Below are positions 1 through 7,083 of a stretch of 21,184 bases of DNA, one piece after another. Made by a program: the position numbers and the translations under genes. The DNA comes from Acidiferrobacteraceae bacterium (GTDB lineage Bacteria > Pseudomonadota > Gammaproteobacteria > Acidiferrobacterales > Acidiferrobacteraceae). Numbering within the stretch: position 1 is the first letter of the stretch; every line of letters begins with the position of its first letter. The notes beneath the pieces are model-generated. The model was not told the DNA's origin and searched no databases. It saw only the letters and a list, made by a program, of their open reading frames with translations. Where the stretch lies: the NCBI GenBank assembly GCA_027343725.1, contig DAHWKH010000111.1, forward strand, positions 1 to 21,184, given 5' to 3'.

Positions 1-1
1 G

Positions 2-388
2 ATGGCGCCCGGGGACGTCTTGCATCTCGATCATGAGCGCGTCCGGTTCAACGGCGTGCGCAAGATCCGGGGGCCCGACTACACGGCGGTGCAGGGGAGC
101 CTGACGGTGCTCAACAACGGCGCGGTCCTGCACCCGCAGCAGCGCGTGTTCTTCGGGAGTTCGATGCGGGTCACGCGCCCGAGCGTGAACTCCACTGTGC
201 TCCGGGACGTGTACGTGGACATCGGCAACCGCCACGGCACGAGGTGGGTCGTGCATCTGTTCGTGAACCCGCTCGTCAACTTCATCTGGATGGGCGGCGG
301 CATCGTGCTGTCGGGGCTCGGGTTTTCCCTGAGCGAGCGCGTGACGTGGCGCCGCAAGGCTTCGTCGCAGGCGGTGTCGGTGTCGTGA
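2..388 (+). CDS. ccmF: Cytochrome c haem lyase subunit CcmF, C-terminal part (5' truncated by window)
   Basis: This is the last ~128 residues of CcmF, the large inner-membrane subunit that, with CcmH and CcmI, attaches haem to reduced apocytochrome c on the periplasmic side. What is visible is the periplasmic beta-rich segment (GPDYTAVQG, then LHPQQRVFF, then TVLRDVYVDIG) followed by a last membrane helix (FVNPLVNFIWMGGGIVLSG). This matches the end of E. coli CcmF in order and pattern. The gene continues upstream of base 1, so the first methionine here is internal. Its stop overlaps the GTG start of ccmH by four bases, which implies translational coupling. The basic tail after the final helix is typical. 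Identification rests on the pattern of the tail plus the unambiguous ccm neighbours. Confidence 0.9.
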   Translation: MAPGDVLHLDHERVRFNGVRKIRGPDYTAVQGSLTVLNNGAVLHPQQRVFFGSSMRVTRPSVNSTVLRDVYVDIGNRHGTRWVVHLFVNPLVNFIWMGGGIVLSGLGFSLSERVTWRRKASSQAVSVS

Positions 389-846
389 ACGCGCGTTTTT
401 GGGTGCTGGTGACGGGGCTTTGGTTGATGGCGGGCGCGGCTTTCGGCGCGACCGTGGTCCACGAGAACGTCATTCGGCGGCGCGAGGTGGCGATCGCCAA
501 GCGGTTGCGCTGCACCGTGTGCCAGGCCGAATCGCTCGCGGTGTCGCAAGCCGGTATCGCCCACGACATGCGCAAATTGATTCGCGAGAAGCTGCGCGCG
601 GGCGAGAGCCCGGCGCGGATCCGGGCGTATTTCATCAAGCGTTACGGCGATTACATCCTCTTGAAGCCCCCCTTTGATCGTTTCGGTGCGATTCTCTGGA
701 TCTGGCCGTTCGCCCTGTTTGCCGGTCTTGGCGGTTTTGCCATTCTGTTCATGCGCCGCCGCGCCCGCGCGCCGGAGGCCCCGCCGGCACCCGATCTGGC
801 GCCCGATGAGCGCGCACGTATAGACGCCATCACGCGTCAGGAGTAG
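385..846 (+). CDS. ccmH: CcmH apocytochrome thiol reductase (short CcmH/CycL form)
   Basis: Membrane-anchored periplasmic thiol-disulfide protein that keeps the CXXCH cysteines of apocytochrome c reduced for haem ligation. I chose the GTG at 385 because it overlaps the ccmF stop and gives a clean signal peptide (residues 1-21, ending AAFG). Longer starts would run far into ccmF. The redox motif is LRCTVCQAES with Cys43 and Cys46; the family usually shows LRCLVCQNQS. It is followed by the helical RKLIREKL...FIKRYGDYILLKPPF block and one C-terminal membrane helix (about 103-125). At 153 residues it is the short form without the TPR domain fused in E. coli CcmH. That TPR part is supplied by the separate ccmI two bases downstream. 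Family known; role inferred from homology and operon. Confidence 0.93.
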   Translation: MNARFWVLVTGLWLMAGAAFGATVVHENVIRRREVAIAKRLRCTVCQAESLAVSQAGIAHDMRKLIREKLRAGESPARIRAYFIKRYGDYILLKPPFDRFGAILWIWPFALFAGLGGFAILFMRRRARAPEAPPAPDLAPDERARIDAITRQE

Positions 847-848
847 GC

Positions 849-1778
849 ATGTTTGTCATTATCGTCCTTTCGGGATTGCTGGCGGTGTTTGCCGCGTGGT
901 TCTTGGCGCGCCCGACGCGCGGATTGAGCGCCGATGAGGAGCAGCGCGTGCAGCTGGAGCTCATGCGCGACGAGGCCCTGAACCATCTGCGCGAGATCGA
1001 TGCCGATTGCGCCGGCGGGCGCATGGATGAGACCGTGGCGCGCGAGGAGAAGCGGCGGATCGAACACGAATTGGCCGGGACCCTCAAGGCCCTGGAGGCC
1101 GAGCAGGCGGCGGCGAAACGCAGCCTGCGCGCCATGCCCCATCGAGGCCTTGTGACCGTGAGCCTGCTCGTGATGCTGCCGATTCTGGCGGGGGGGCTCG
1201 ATTACTGGCAGAACAAGCCCGCCTTGTTGACGTTCGCGACCTTGAACGCCAAGGGCCAGGTGCGCGGTGTCCACGGCGTCCCGCCCATGGTCTTGAGCAT
1301 GGTGGCGAAGCTCAAGCGCAGCCTGCGCGCCCACCCCCACGACCTGCACGGCTGGGAGGAGCTGGCGCGCGCGAACGTCGTGCTCGGAAACCTGAAGGGG
1401 GCGCGCAAGGCCTACGCCCACGCCTACGCTCTCGCCCCCCACGACGTGAATGTGCTCGCGGATTACGCCTGGCTCCTGTACACCGCGCAGCCGACCAAGA
1501 CCACGGGCCTTGTCGACACGCTCTACCGGCATTTGTACGCGCGCGAACCACGCCAGCAGGACGCGCTCTGGTTTTTGGGGCTTGCCGATTACAACCGCGG
1601 GCATCTGCATCGCACCTTGAGTTACTGGACGCGCCTGGCGCGCGAGCTGCCCCCGGGCAGCAAGGCCGAACGGGGGGTGGCGACCGCGGTCCAGGCCGTG
1701 CGCAAGCGCCTCGCGGCCGCAACGCCCACACCGCGTGCGCCCAAGGGTCTGAACGCGCATCCCGCGGGCGCGCCGTGA
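849..1778 (+). CDS. ccmI: CcmI (CycH) apocytochrome chaperone with TPR repeats
   Basis: CcmI holds the C-terminus of apocytochrome c and passes it to the CcmFH ligase. The 309-residue protein starts with a membrane helix (about 2-20), then a charged cytoplasmic loop containing the typical pattern ALNHLREIDAD...GRMD, then a second helix (about 100-117). The periplasmic part carries TPR-like repeats, for example GWEELARANVVLGNLKGARKAYAHAYAL split across about residues 168-195. It starts two bases after the ccmH stop, and its own stop overlaps the GTG of ccmA. The C-terminal tail is Ala/Pro-rich and shorter than in alphaproteobacterial CycH. Confidence is high because of the N-terminal architecture and position. 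Confidence 0.9.
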   Translation: MFVIIVLSGLLAVFAAWFLARPTRGLSADEEQRVQLELMRDEALNHLREIDADCAGGRMDETVAREEKRRIEHELAGTLKALEAEQAAAKRSLRAMPHRGLVTVSLLVMLPILAGGLDYWQNKPALLTFATLNAKGQVRGVHGVPPMVLSMVAKLKRSLRAHPHDLHGWEELARANVVLGNLKGARKAYAHAYALAPHDVNVLADYAWLLYTAQPTKTTGLVDTLYRHLYAREPRQQDALWFLGLADYNRGHLHRTLSYWTRLARELPPGSKAERGVATAVQAVRKRLAAATPTPRAPKGLNAHPAGAP

Positions 1779-2419
1779 GCGATGCCGAGGGGCTTTTGGC
1801 GGTGCGCGCGCTCGCCTGCGTGCGCGGCGACCGGCCGCTGTTTGCAGGGCTCTCTTTCACCCTCGAGGCCGGTGAGGCCTTGCACATCCGGGGGCCGAAC
1901 GGCCTTGGCAAGACCACGCTCCTGCGGGCCCTGTGCGGGCTTTCGCGCCCGGCACGCGGCGAGGTGCGTTGGCGCGGGGCGCGCGTATCCGACCTCGGGG
2001 AGGAGTTCACCGCCGAGGTCGCGTTCGTCGGTCACCTGAACGGCATACAGGGGGATCTGACGGCGCGCGAGAACCTCGAGATGACGAAGCGGATCTTCGT
2101 GCGCGGGGCGGCCCCCGACGTGCGCGCGGTGCTCGAGCGCGTGGGGTTGAAGGCCCAGTCGGCGCGCCCGGCGCGTTATCTCTCGCAGGGCCAGAAGCGC
2201 AGGCTCGCGCTCGCGCGGCTTTTGGTGCTGCGGCGGCCCTTATGGGTGTTGGATGAGCCGTTCACGGCGCTCGATGTGCAATCGGTGGCGCAATTATCGT
2301 CCGTCATCGCCGAGCATATGGAAGGCGGCGGGGTGGCGCTCGTCGTATCCCATCAGGCGTTCACCGTACCGGGCATCCGCGATCTGGAACTCGCGCACTA
2401 TGGCAAGCGGCGCGCATGA
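1775..2419 (+). CDS. ccmA: Haem exporter ATP-binding subunit CcmA
   Basis: ATPase of the CcmABCD complex, which uses ATP to release holo-CcmE after haem loading. All ABC motifs are present: Walker A GPNGLGKTT (residues 40-48), signature LSQGQ (136-140) and Walker B LWVLDEP with Asp160-Glu161, followed by the D-loop TALD. Length (214) is normal for CcmA. The GTG start overlaps the ccmI stop, and the stop overlaps the ccmB ATG (ATGA). The position after ccmI rather than at the head of the operon is unusual relative to E. coli (see findings). Confidence 0.95.
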   Translation: MSDAEGLLAVRALACVRGDRPLFAGLSFTLEAGEALHIRGPNGLGKTTLLRALCGLSRPARGEVRWRGARVSDLGEEFTAEVAFVGHLNGIQGDLTARENLEMTKRIFVRGAAPDVRAVLERVGLKAQSARPARYLSQGQKRRLALARLLVLRRPLWVLDEPFTALDVQSVAQLSSVIAEHMEGGGVALVVSHQAFTVPGIRDLELAHYGKRRA

Positions 2420-3099
2420 AGGGCGGACTCCTCGGGGCGATGCGCGCGGTGTTCCTGCGCGAGCTCCTGGTGTTCTGGCGACGCAGCACCGAGGTCATGA
2501 GCTCGCTTGTGTTTTTCGTGATGGTGACGACGCTGTTCCCGCTCGCGGTCGGCCCCGAGCGGCGCGAGCTCGCGCTCATTGCCCCGGGGGTCTTGTGGGT
2601 GGCGGCGTTGTTGGCCACGACCTTGTCGCTCAATCATCTGTTCGCGAGCGACTATCAGGACGGCAGCCTTGAGCAGATGCTCATGAGCCCTTATCCGCTC
2701 TCGGCGCTCGTATTGGCGAAGGTCGCGGCCCACTGGGTCCTGACGGGGCTGCCGCTTGCGCTGTTGTCGCCGCTTTTGGCGATCCAGCTGGCCTTGCCCA
2801 TGAAGGCCGTGGCGACGCTCGTGATATCGCTCGTGCTCGGGACGCCGACGCTGACCCTGATCGGGGCGGTGCCGGCGGCGCTGACGCTCGGGGTGCGCGG
2901 CGGCGGCGTCCTGGTTTCCCTGTTGGTGCTCCCATTGTATACTCCGGTATTGATTTTCGGTGCGGAGGCCGTGGCGGCGGCTGCCGGTCAGGGTTTCGCG
3001 TCGGTTGCACATCTGTCGCTTTTGGGGGCGTTTTTGGCATTGGCCTTGACGTTTGCCCCCTGGGCGAGCGCAGCCGCCTTGCGGGTATCGCTCGATTGA
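2416..3099 (+). CDS. ccmB: Haem exporter permease subunit CcmB
   Basis: Integral membrane partner of CcmA. The 227-residue protein begins with an amphipathic stretch carrying RELLVFWRR, then has about six hydrophobic segments (roughly residues 26-46, 55-75, 99-120, 128-150, 160-182, 196-216). The motifs SSLVFFVMV near the start and LEQMLMSPYPL after the second helix are characteristic of CcmB. The ATG overlaps the ccmA stop by four bases. Its TGA shares one base with the ccmC ATG, so the two are translationally coupled. Confidence 0.94.
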   Translation: MKGGLLGAMRAVFLRELLVFWRRSTEVMSSLVFFVMVTTLFPLAVGPERRELALIAPGVLWVAALLATTLSLNHLFASDYQDGSLEQMLMSPYPLSALVLAKVAAHWVLTGLPLALLSPLLAIQLALPMKAVATLVISLVLGTPTLTLIGAVPAALTLGVRGGGVLVSLLVLPLYTPVLIFGAEAVAAAAGQGFASVAHLSLLGAFLALALTFAPWASAAALRVSLD

Positions 3100-3836
3100 T
3101 GAGATTTCTGCACAAATACGGCGCGCCCAAGCGCTTCTATCGCCTGGCGGGGCGGCTCGTGCCGTGGTTTGCCGCCATTACCGTGCTGCTGTTCGTGAGC
3201 GGACTCTATCTCGGCCTCTACTGGGCGCCGCCCGATTACCAGCAGGGGGACGCGTACCGCATCATGTTCGTGCACGTGCCGAACGCCTGGATGTCCATGA
3301 TGACGTACGTGATCATGGCGGCGTTCGCGGCCACGGGCTATGTGTGGAACGTCCGCCTGGCCGACATGCTCGCCAAGGCGAGCGCGCCGCTCGGCGCGTC
3401 TTTCACGCTGACGGCCTTGGTCACGGGCTCGCTCTGGGGGAAACCGATGTGGGGGACGTGGTGGGTCTGGGATGCGCGCCTCACATCCGAACTCGTGTTG
3501 TTTTTCCTCTACATCGGCTACATGGCCTTGCAGGCGAGTATCGATGACCCCCAGCGGGCCGCGCGCGCGAGCGCCATCCTCGCGGTCATCGGCGTGATCA
3601 ATATCCCGATCATCCACTATTCCGTTTACTGGTGGCACACGCTGCATCAGCCGGCCTCGCTCACGGTCACAGGCCAGCCCAAGATTTATATGACCATGTT
3701 GATCCCGCTCATTGTCATGTCCATCGCCTTTCTGTTTTTCTATCTGACGATGCTCCTCGTGCGGGTGCGGAGCGAGATTCTCCTGCGCGAGCGGCACAGC
3801 GATTGGGTCCGAAAGTTGGTCGGGGCCGCATCATGA
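3099..3836 (+). CDS. ccmC: Haem handling protein CcmC (WWD domain)
   Basis: CcmC binds haem at its periplasmic tryptophan-rich loop and delivers it to CcmE. The WWD signature is clear (WGTWWVWDARLTSE, about residues 123-136), with six hydrophobic helices around it and conserved histidines in FVHVPNAW (first periplasmic side) and IIHYSVYWWHTLHQ (second). Length is 245 residues, typical. I start at ATG 3099, which overlaps the ccmB stop as TGATG. A TTG codon three bases upstream is the only other start and is less likely. The stop overlaps the ccmD ATG. Confidence 0.96.
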   Translation: MRFLHKYGAPKRFYRLAGRLVPWFAAITVLLFVSGLYLGLYWAPPDYQQGDAYRIMFVHVPNAWMSMMTYVIMAAFAATGYVWNVRLADMLAKASAPLGASFTLTALVTGSLWGKPMWGTWWVWDARLTSELVLFFLYIGYMALQASIDDPQRAARASAILAVIGVINIPIIHYSVYWWHTLHQPASLTVTGQPKIYMTMLIPLIVMSIAFLFFYLTMLLVRVRSEILLRERHSDWVRKLVGAAS

Positions 3837-4000
3837 CCCTGTCGCAGTTTCTGGCGATGGGGGGCTTCGCGTTCTACGTGTGGAGTGCCTATGCCTTCAC
3901 CGCGCTGGTCGTGACGATCAATACCGTGCGTCCCTTGATCCAGCGTCGCAAAGTCTGGCGAAGCCTGCGCCGCGACCTCGATCACGAGGAGGAAGAGTGA
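3833..4000 (+). CDS. ccmD: Small membrane protein CcmD
   Basis: A 55-residue protein with one membrane helix (about residues 5-30) and a very basic then acidic C-terminus (RRKVWRSLRRDLDHEEEE). This is the usual CcmD layout. CcmD joins CcmC and CcmE and is needed for release of holo-CcmE. The ATG overlaps the ccmC stop (ATGA), and the stop overlaps the ccmE GTG. A longer in-frame reading from 3632 would lie inside ccmC in another frame and is not credible. Sequence is weakly conserved in the family, so the call depends on size, topology and position between ccmC and ccmE. Confidence 0.92.
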   Translation: MTLSQFLAMGGFAFYVWSAYAFTALVVTINTVRPLIQRRKVWRSLRRDLDHEEEE

Positions 4001-4443
4001 AAAAGCAGAACAAGCGCCTGGCGTTCCTTTTGATCATTCTGGCGGGCATGAGTCTCGCCGTCTGGCTTGTTCTGACCGCGTTTCGCCACAATCTCGTGTT
4101 CTTCTATTCCCCGACCCAGGTCTTCGAGGGCAAGGCGCCGCGCCACGGAATATTCCGCGTCGGCGGTCTCGTGGAGAAGGGCAGCATCAAGAAGGACGGC
4201 TTGAAGACGACCTTCACGATCACCGACCTGCGCCATAGCATCGTGGTCCACTACAAGGGCCTGCTCCCGGATCTCTTCCGCGCGGGCCAGGGTGTCGTGG
4301 TGCAGGGCCAGATGGCCGCCGGCGCGCCTGTCTTTTTCGCACGCCAAGTGCTCGCGAAACACGGCGCGAACTACATGCCGCCCGAGGTCGCGGCGGAACT
4401 CAAGCGGTCGATGGCGGCGAAGGCGCAGGCGGCCGAGTCGTGA
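3997..4443 (+). CDS. ccmE: Periplasmic haem chaperone CcmE
   Basis: CcmE covalently binds haem and carries it to CcmF. The 148-residue protein has an N-terminal anchor helix (about 8-28), then an OB-fold beta barrel (FRVGGLVEKGS, then TFTITD, then VHYKGLLPDLFRAGQGVVVQG). The haem-binding His122 sits in KHGANYMPPE together with Tyr126, the HxxxY pattern of the family. The GTG start overlaps the ccmD stop and gives the expected length. The stop overlaps the GTG of ccmG. The C-terminal tail is short and Ala/Lys-rich. Confidence 0.96.
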   Translation: MKKQNKRLAFLLIILAGMSLAVWLVLTAFRHNLVFFYSPTQVFEGKAPRHGIFRVGGLVEKGSIKKDGLKTTFTITDLRHSIVVHYKGLLPDLFRAGQGVVVQGQMAAGAPVFFARQVLAKHGANYMPPEVAAELKRSMAAKAQAAES

Positions 4444-4973
4444 GCAAATTCCTGATCCCGGTCGCGATCTTCGTGGCGATCGCCGTGGCGCTCGGGCGCG
4501 GGCTGTATCTGAACCCCACCTATATCCCCTCGCCCCTGATCGGCAAACCCATGCCGGCCTTCTCCTTACCGCTCACATCGGCGTCCCACGTCGACCTCAC
4601 GAACGCGGACTTGAAGGGCCATGTCACGCTTTTGAATGTCTTTGCGTCCTGGTGCGTGAGCTGCCGTCAGGAGATGCCGGTCTTGATGCGCCTGCGCGGC
4701 CTGCATCTCGTGAGATTGGTGGGCGTCGATTACAAGGACACCCCGGCCGGTTTGCACCACTATCTCGATGTCTTCGGCGACCCGTACTCGGCGATCGTGA
4801 GCGATCGGCGCGGCATGACGGTCATCAACTGGGGCATTTACGGCGTGCCCGAGACCTTCGTCGTCAACAAAAAAGGGCGCATCGCGTACAAGTTCGTCGG
4901 GCCCATCAGTGACCGCAAGCTGAAAGACCACCTGATTCCGCTCGTGAAGCGGCTGAAGGCGGAGCCGGCTTGA
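4440..4973 (+). CDS. ccmG: Thiol:disulfide interchange protein CcmG (DsbE)
   Basis: Membrane-tethered periplasmic thioredoxin that reduces CcmH and/or apocytochrome c. The anchor helix covers about residues 4-22, and the thioredoxin fold follows. The active site is WCVSC with Cys72 and Cys75, and the cis-proline loop is YGVPETF with Pro137, the CcmG-type pattern. Length 177 is normal. The GTG start overlaps the ccmE stop. It is the last gene of the operon, with a GC-rich hairpin 6 bases downstream of its stop. In E. coli, ccmG lies between ccmF and ccmH; here it has moved to the end. Confidence 0.95.
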   Translation: MSKFLIPVAIFVAIAVALGRGLYLNPTYIPSPLIGKPMPAFSLPLTSASHVDLTNADLKGHVTLLNVFASWCVSCRQEMPVLMRLRGLHLVRLVGVDYKDTPAGLHHYLDVFGDPYSAIVSDRRGMTVINWGIYGVPETFVVNKKGRIAYKFVGPISDRKLKDHLIPLVKRLKAEPA

Positions 4974-4978
4974 AGCCT

Positions 4979-5005
4979 CCCGCCCCGAGCCTGGATGGGG
5001 GCGGG
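4979..5005 (+). terminator. Possible terminator after the ccm operon
   Basis: Perfect 8-bp GC-only stem (CCCGCCCC at 4979-4986 pairing with GGGGCGGG at 4998-5005) with an 11-base loop, starting 6 bases after the ccmG stop. Only three T residues follow, so it is a weak intrinsic terminator at best. It marks the boundary between the operon and the separately expressed merR-type gene. Confidence 0.45.
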
Positions 5006-5036
5006 TTTGCGGCTGGGGGCTAACATGACTGGCTCT

Positions 5037-5053
5037 GAAGCCGTAACGGCTTC
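5037..5053 (+). promoter_or_regulatory. Inverted repeat just upstream of the MerR-type gene
   Basis: GAAGCCG-TAA-CGGCTTC is a perfect 7-bp dyad with a 3-base centre, placed immediately before the ribosome binding site GGAGGG (5057-5062) of the regulator at 5066. It could be an autoregulatory operator or a small hairpin in the leader. I could not find a clean -35/-10 pair with the 19-base spacer expected of MerR targets here, so operator function is only a suggestion. Confidence 0.4.
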
Positions 5054-5065
5054 TCCGGAGGGCTT

Positions 5066-5509
5066 ATGGAGACGCGGGATGCGGGATTGACCATCGGCCG
5101 GCTCGCGCAGGCCGGGGGCGTGTCGGTGGAGACCGTACGGTTTTACGAACGCCGAGGCCTCATCACGCGCCCGCCGTGCCCGGCGGTCGGTATCCGCCGG
5201 TATCCCGAGGACACGCTGCGCCGCCTGCAATTCATCAAACAGGCCCAGTCGTTGGGATTCACCCTCCAGGAGATCCACGAGATGTTGGCGCTGCGCGCCG
5301 ACGACCCCGCCGCCTGCGGGGAAATGCAGCATCTGGCCACCGAGAAGCTCGCGCTCTTGCGCGCCAAGATGAACCGGCTGCGGGCGATGGAATCCGTTCT
5401 CGAGTCGCTCGTCGCCGATTGCCGGCATGCACGCAAGGGCTCCGCCTGTCCGATTCTCGCCGCCGTGGAGGATGCCCCGTCCCCGCAGACGCCCCGCACG
5501 CGCCCCTAA
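5066..5509 (+). CDS. MerR-family metal-responsive regulator, Hg(II)-MerR-like
   Basis: Cytoplasmic DNA-distorting activator/repressor. The N-terminal winged helix is typical (LTIGRLAQAGGVSVETVRFY, then GIRRYPEDTLRRLQFIKQAQ, residues 8-61), followed by the long dimerisation helix. Cysteines fall at 84, 119 and 128. These spacings (35 and 9) are identical to Cys82, Cys117 and Cys126 of Tn501 MerR, and the C-terminal metal loop (HARKGSACPI) resembles MerR's. CueR-type sensors of monovalent copper have Ser at the first position and a loop shorter by one. A good Shine-Dalgarno (GGAGGG) precedes the ATG. No mer resistance gene is adjacent: upstream is ccmG and downstream a convergent gene 3 bases away. 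A Pb/Cd/Zn sensor is an alternative. Confidence 0.85.
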   Translation: METRDAGLTIGRLAQAGGVSVETVRFYERRGLITRPPCPAVGIRRYPEDTLRRLQFIKQAQSLGFTLQEIHEMLALRADDPAACGEMQHLATEKLALLRAKMNRLRAMESVLESLVADCRHARKGSACPILAAVEDAPSPQTPRTRP

Positions 5510-5512
5510 GCC

Positions 5513-6292
5513 CTATTTCGCGTACTGGAAACCGGCCAACTCGAGTTGCGGGAGCGTCCCGACGATGCCGGGTGTCAGCACGACGCCCGGTATGAGGTGG
5601 TTTGTGAACTCCGCGGCCATGCGTTCGTGGCTCAGATGATCGGGGTTGACGCCTTTTTTGTGGAGCTTCATCGTCAGTTCCCAGATCTCGTTATGACACG
5701 CCAGAAACACCACGCCGCGCTTCTGGAGGACGGTGATGCTGTTGTCGTGCGGGGAAAACACCCCGCGCGTGTCTTCGTAGTCGCGCGGATTCACGTGCGC
5801 GGCCGGGGGTTCCGCGAGTAGCGTGTTGCGCGCAAAGCGTCCCTTGGTGAGCTCGCTGAAGCGGTATTTCTCCCAGATGGCGGCATCGTACAAGGCGAGG
5901 TGCGCCGAACCGTGCGTCGCCGAGACGCACAGAAAGTTCGGGTGGCGGAACGACCAGATCTGGGTGTTCAGGGCGTTGCGCATGAGATTGAGCCACGGGC
6001 TCGTGAGGGCGGTGTTGTCCCACACTTGTTTGGGGCCGCCGCGATAGTTCAGGACGAGATTCAAGGCGTCGCTGTCCCATTGCGCGGGGCTTGTGAGAAT
6101 CATGGGCACGGTCTTGAAGTCGCGCCGGCGCGGCGCGCGCGCGAGCGCCGCCGAGAGGGCGTGCAGACTCGCCGCGGACAGGGGTTCCAGGGGCGCCGGC
6201 GCGGCGGTGCGCGCGAGTGCGGCCGGGGCGGTCAAGGCCGTACCGATCGCGGCGGCGCCGGCTTGTTTCAGGAGATCGCGTCTTGTCACCAT
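5513..6292 (-). CDS. Tat-exported periplasmic protein with DsrE-like C-terminal domain
   Basis: 259 residues. The N-terminus is a twin-arginine signal (TRRDLLKQ with Arg4-Arg5, hydrophobic run, then APAALA), so it is probably folded in the cytoplasm and exported. The C-terminal part (about 188-258) follows the DsrE/F-like layout: GVVFLACHNEIW with Cys199, a helix, then IPGVVLTPGIVGTLPQLELAGFQYA. DsrE-like proteins are associated with sulfur-atom handling, but no catalytic activity can be stated here. A second cysteine is Cys122. A strong Shine-Dalgarno (AAGGAGG, 6299-6305 on the minus strand) supports this ATG. It is the last gene of a minus-strand run after msrAB and the MobA/MocA-like gene, and it converges on the merR-type gene. 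Confidence 0.65.
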   Translation of the reverse strand: MVTRRDLLKQAGAAAIGTALTAPAALARTAAPAPLEPLSAASLHALSAALARAPRRRDFKTVPMILTSPAQWDSDALNLVLNYRGGPKQVWDNTALTSPWLNLMRNALNTQIWSFRHPNFLCVSATHGSAHLALYDAAIWEKYRFSELTKGRFARNTLLAEPPAAHVNPRDYEDTRGVFSPHDNSITVLQKRGVVFLACHNEIWELTMKLHKKGVNPDHLSHERMAAEFTNHLIPGVVLTPGIVGTLPQLELAGFQYAK

Positions 6293-6343
6293 GTCTTCGC
6301 CTCCTTGTGAACAACGAGGGTTTGAGAGCGCAGGCGCTAGTAT

Positions 6344-6366
6344 CCCGGCCGCGGACGCCCGCCGGG
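6344..6366 (-). other. Small hairpin between the MobA/MocA-like gene and the Tat-protein gene
   Basis: CCCGGC (6344-6349) can pair with GCCGGG (6361-6366) across an 11-base loop. It lies 23 bases after the upstream gene's stop on the minus strand and 52 bases before the next start. There is no T run, so it may be a weak terminator, a processing hairpin or chance in GC-rich DNA. No convincing sigma-70 promoter was seen in this 96-base gap. Confidence 0.25.
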
Positions 6367-6388
6367 AGCGAATAAAGCCGGATGGTGC

Positions 6389-6937
6389 TTAACAGCGCGG
6401 TGTCGTGTCCGGCATGCGCGCGGGGGCGTTGTTCGTGGCCTGAGTGGCGCCGTATCCCTCGGGACAGGGGATGCGCACCACGAGGTCGCGGTAGGCGTCC
6501 AGCAGCGTGTCGAGGCGCGAGGAGTCTTTGAGGGTCGCGACAGGGGGCGCGAGCGCGCGCCCGAAGCCGAGCGGGTAGGGGGGAGCCGGCTCGCAGTCCG
6601 GGGCCGCGAGCAGCGCGCCGGCGCGCAGCCGCGCGGCGATGGCGCAGGCCACGGCGGCCGCAAAAGGGGGCGCGTCGATGGGCGCGACCAGCCAGCCGGA
6701 TGCACCGGCCGTGACACGCACGCCATGCGGCAGCCCGGCCTTCGGCTGCGGGCAACACACGACCTCGTAGCCCTCTTGCCGCAACGCCGCCGCCAGTCCG
6801 TCCGGTCCGGCGACGACCGCGACACGGCGCTCGACCCCCGCCCCCAGGGCGCGGGCGATGACGAGGGCGCGATCGCGGATTGCGGCGCGGGCGCGGGCGT
6901 TCTCGGGGGTCGTGGCGAGCAGCAGTCCTGTGATCAT
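6389..6937 (-). CDS. Degenerate MobA/MocA-like nucleotidyltransferase fold protein
   Basis: 182 residues. The overall pattern follows MocA/MobA-type NTP transferases: N-terminal GLLLA strand, VAVVAGPDGL, then LPHGVRVTAGASGWLVAPIDAP (about 69-90), LLAAPD, then YPLGFGR (121-127) near where the family has GHPV-F, and a TLLDAYRDLVVRIP ending. However, the nucleotide-binding loop LAAGxSxRxGxxK is replaced by LLATTPENARARAAIRD, which lacks the glycines and the lysine. It may therefore have lost transferase activity or bind something else. The ATG at 6937 is preceded by AAGGGGG. Longer readings upstream run antiparallel through msrAB and are rejected. It is probably cotranscribed with msrAB upstream and the Tat protein downstream. 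Family assignment is moderate. Confidence 0.5.
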   Translation of the reverse strand: MITGLLLATTPENARARAAIRDRALVIARALGAGVERRVAVVAGPDGLAAALRQEGYEVVCCPQPKAGLPHGVRVTAGASGWLVAPIDAPPFAAAVACAIAARLRAGALLAAPDCEPAPPYPLGFGRALAPPVATLKDSSRLDTLLDAYRDLVVRIPCPEGYGATQATNNAPARMPDTTPRC

Positions 6938-7037
6938 CGAGGCCCCCTTCGCGGGTGTGACGACCTGACGGGTGGCATCGCGGAGGCGGGTCGCGTCGCC
7001 CACCGCCGGAAACGACCAGCGATCAGTCTGGCAGAGG

Positions 7038-7063
7038 CTTTGGGCGCGCGGAACCGCCCAAAG
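7038..7063 (-). terminator. Hairpin downstream of msrAB
   Basis: A perfect 9-bp inverted repeat (CTTTGGGCG at 7038-7046 with CGCCCAAAG at 7055-7063, 8-base loop) begins 21 bases beyond the msrAB stop on the minus strand. No T run follows on that strand, so it may be a leaky terminator, an RNA-stabilising hairpin or a regulatory leader for the next gene. The remaining bases between msrAB and the next start (6938-7083) show no other clear signal. Confidence 0.4.
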
Positions 7064-7083
7064 GCGGATACCGGCCCGCGGCC

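Noticed and set aside
6938..7083. Possible cofactor riboswitch upstream of the MobA/MocA-like gene
   Set aside because: Apart from the 9-bp hairpin after msrAB, I found none of the conserved helices or loops expected for a molybdenum-cofactor or other known riboswitch.
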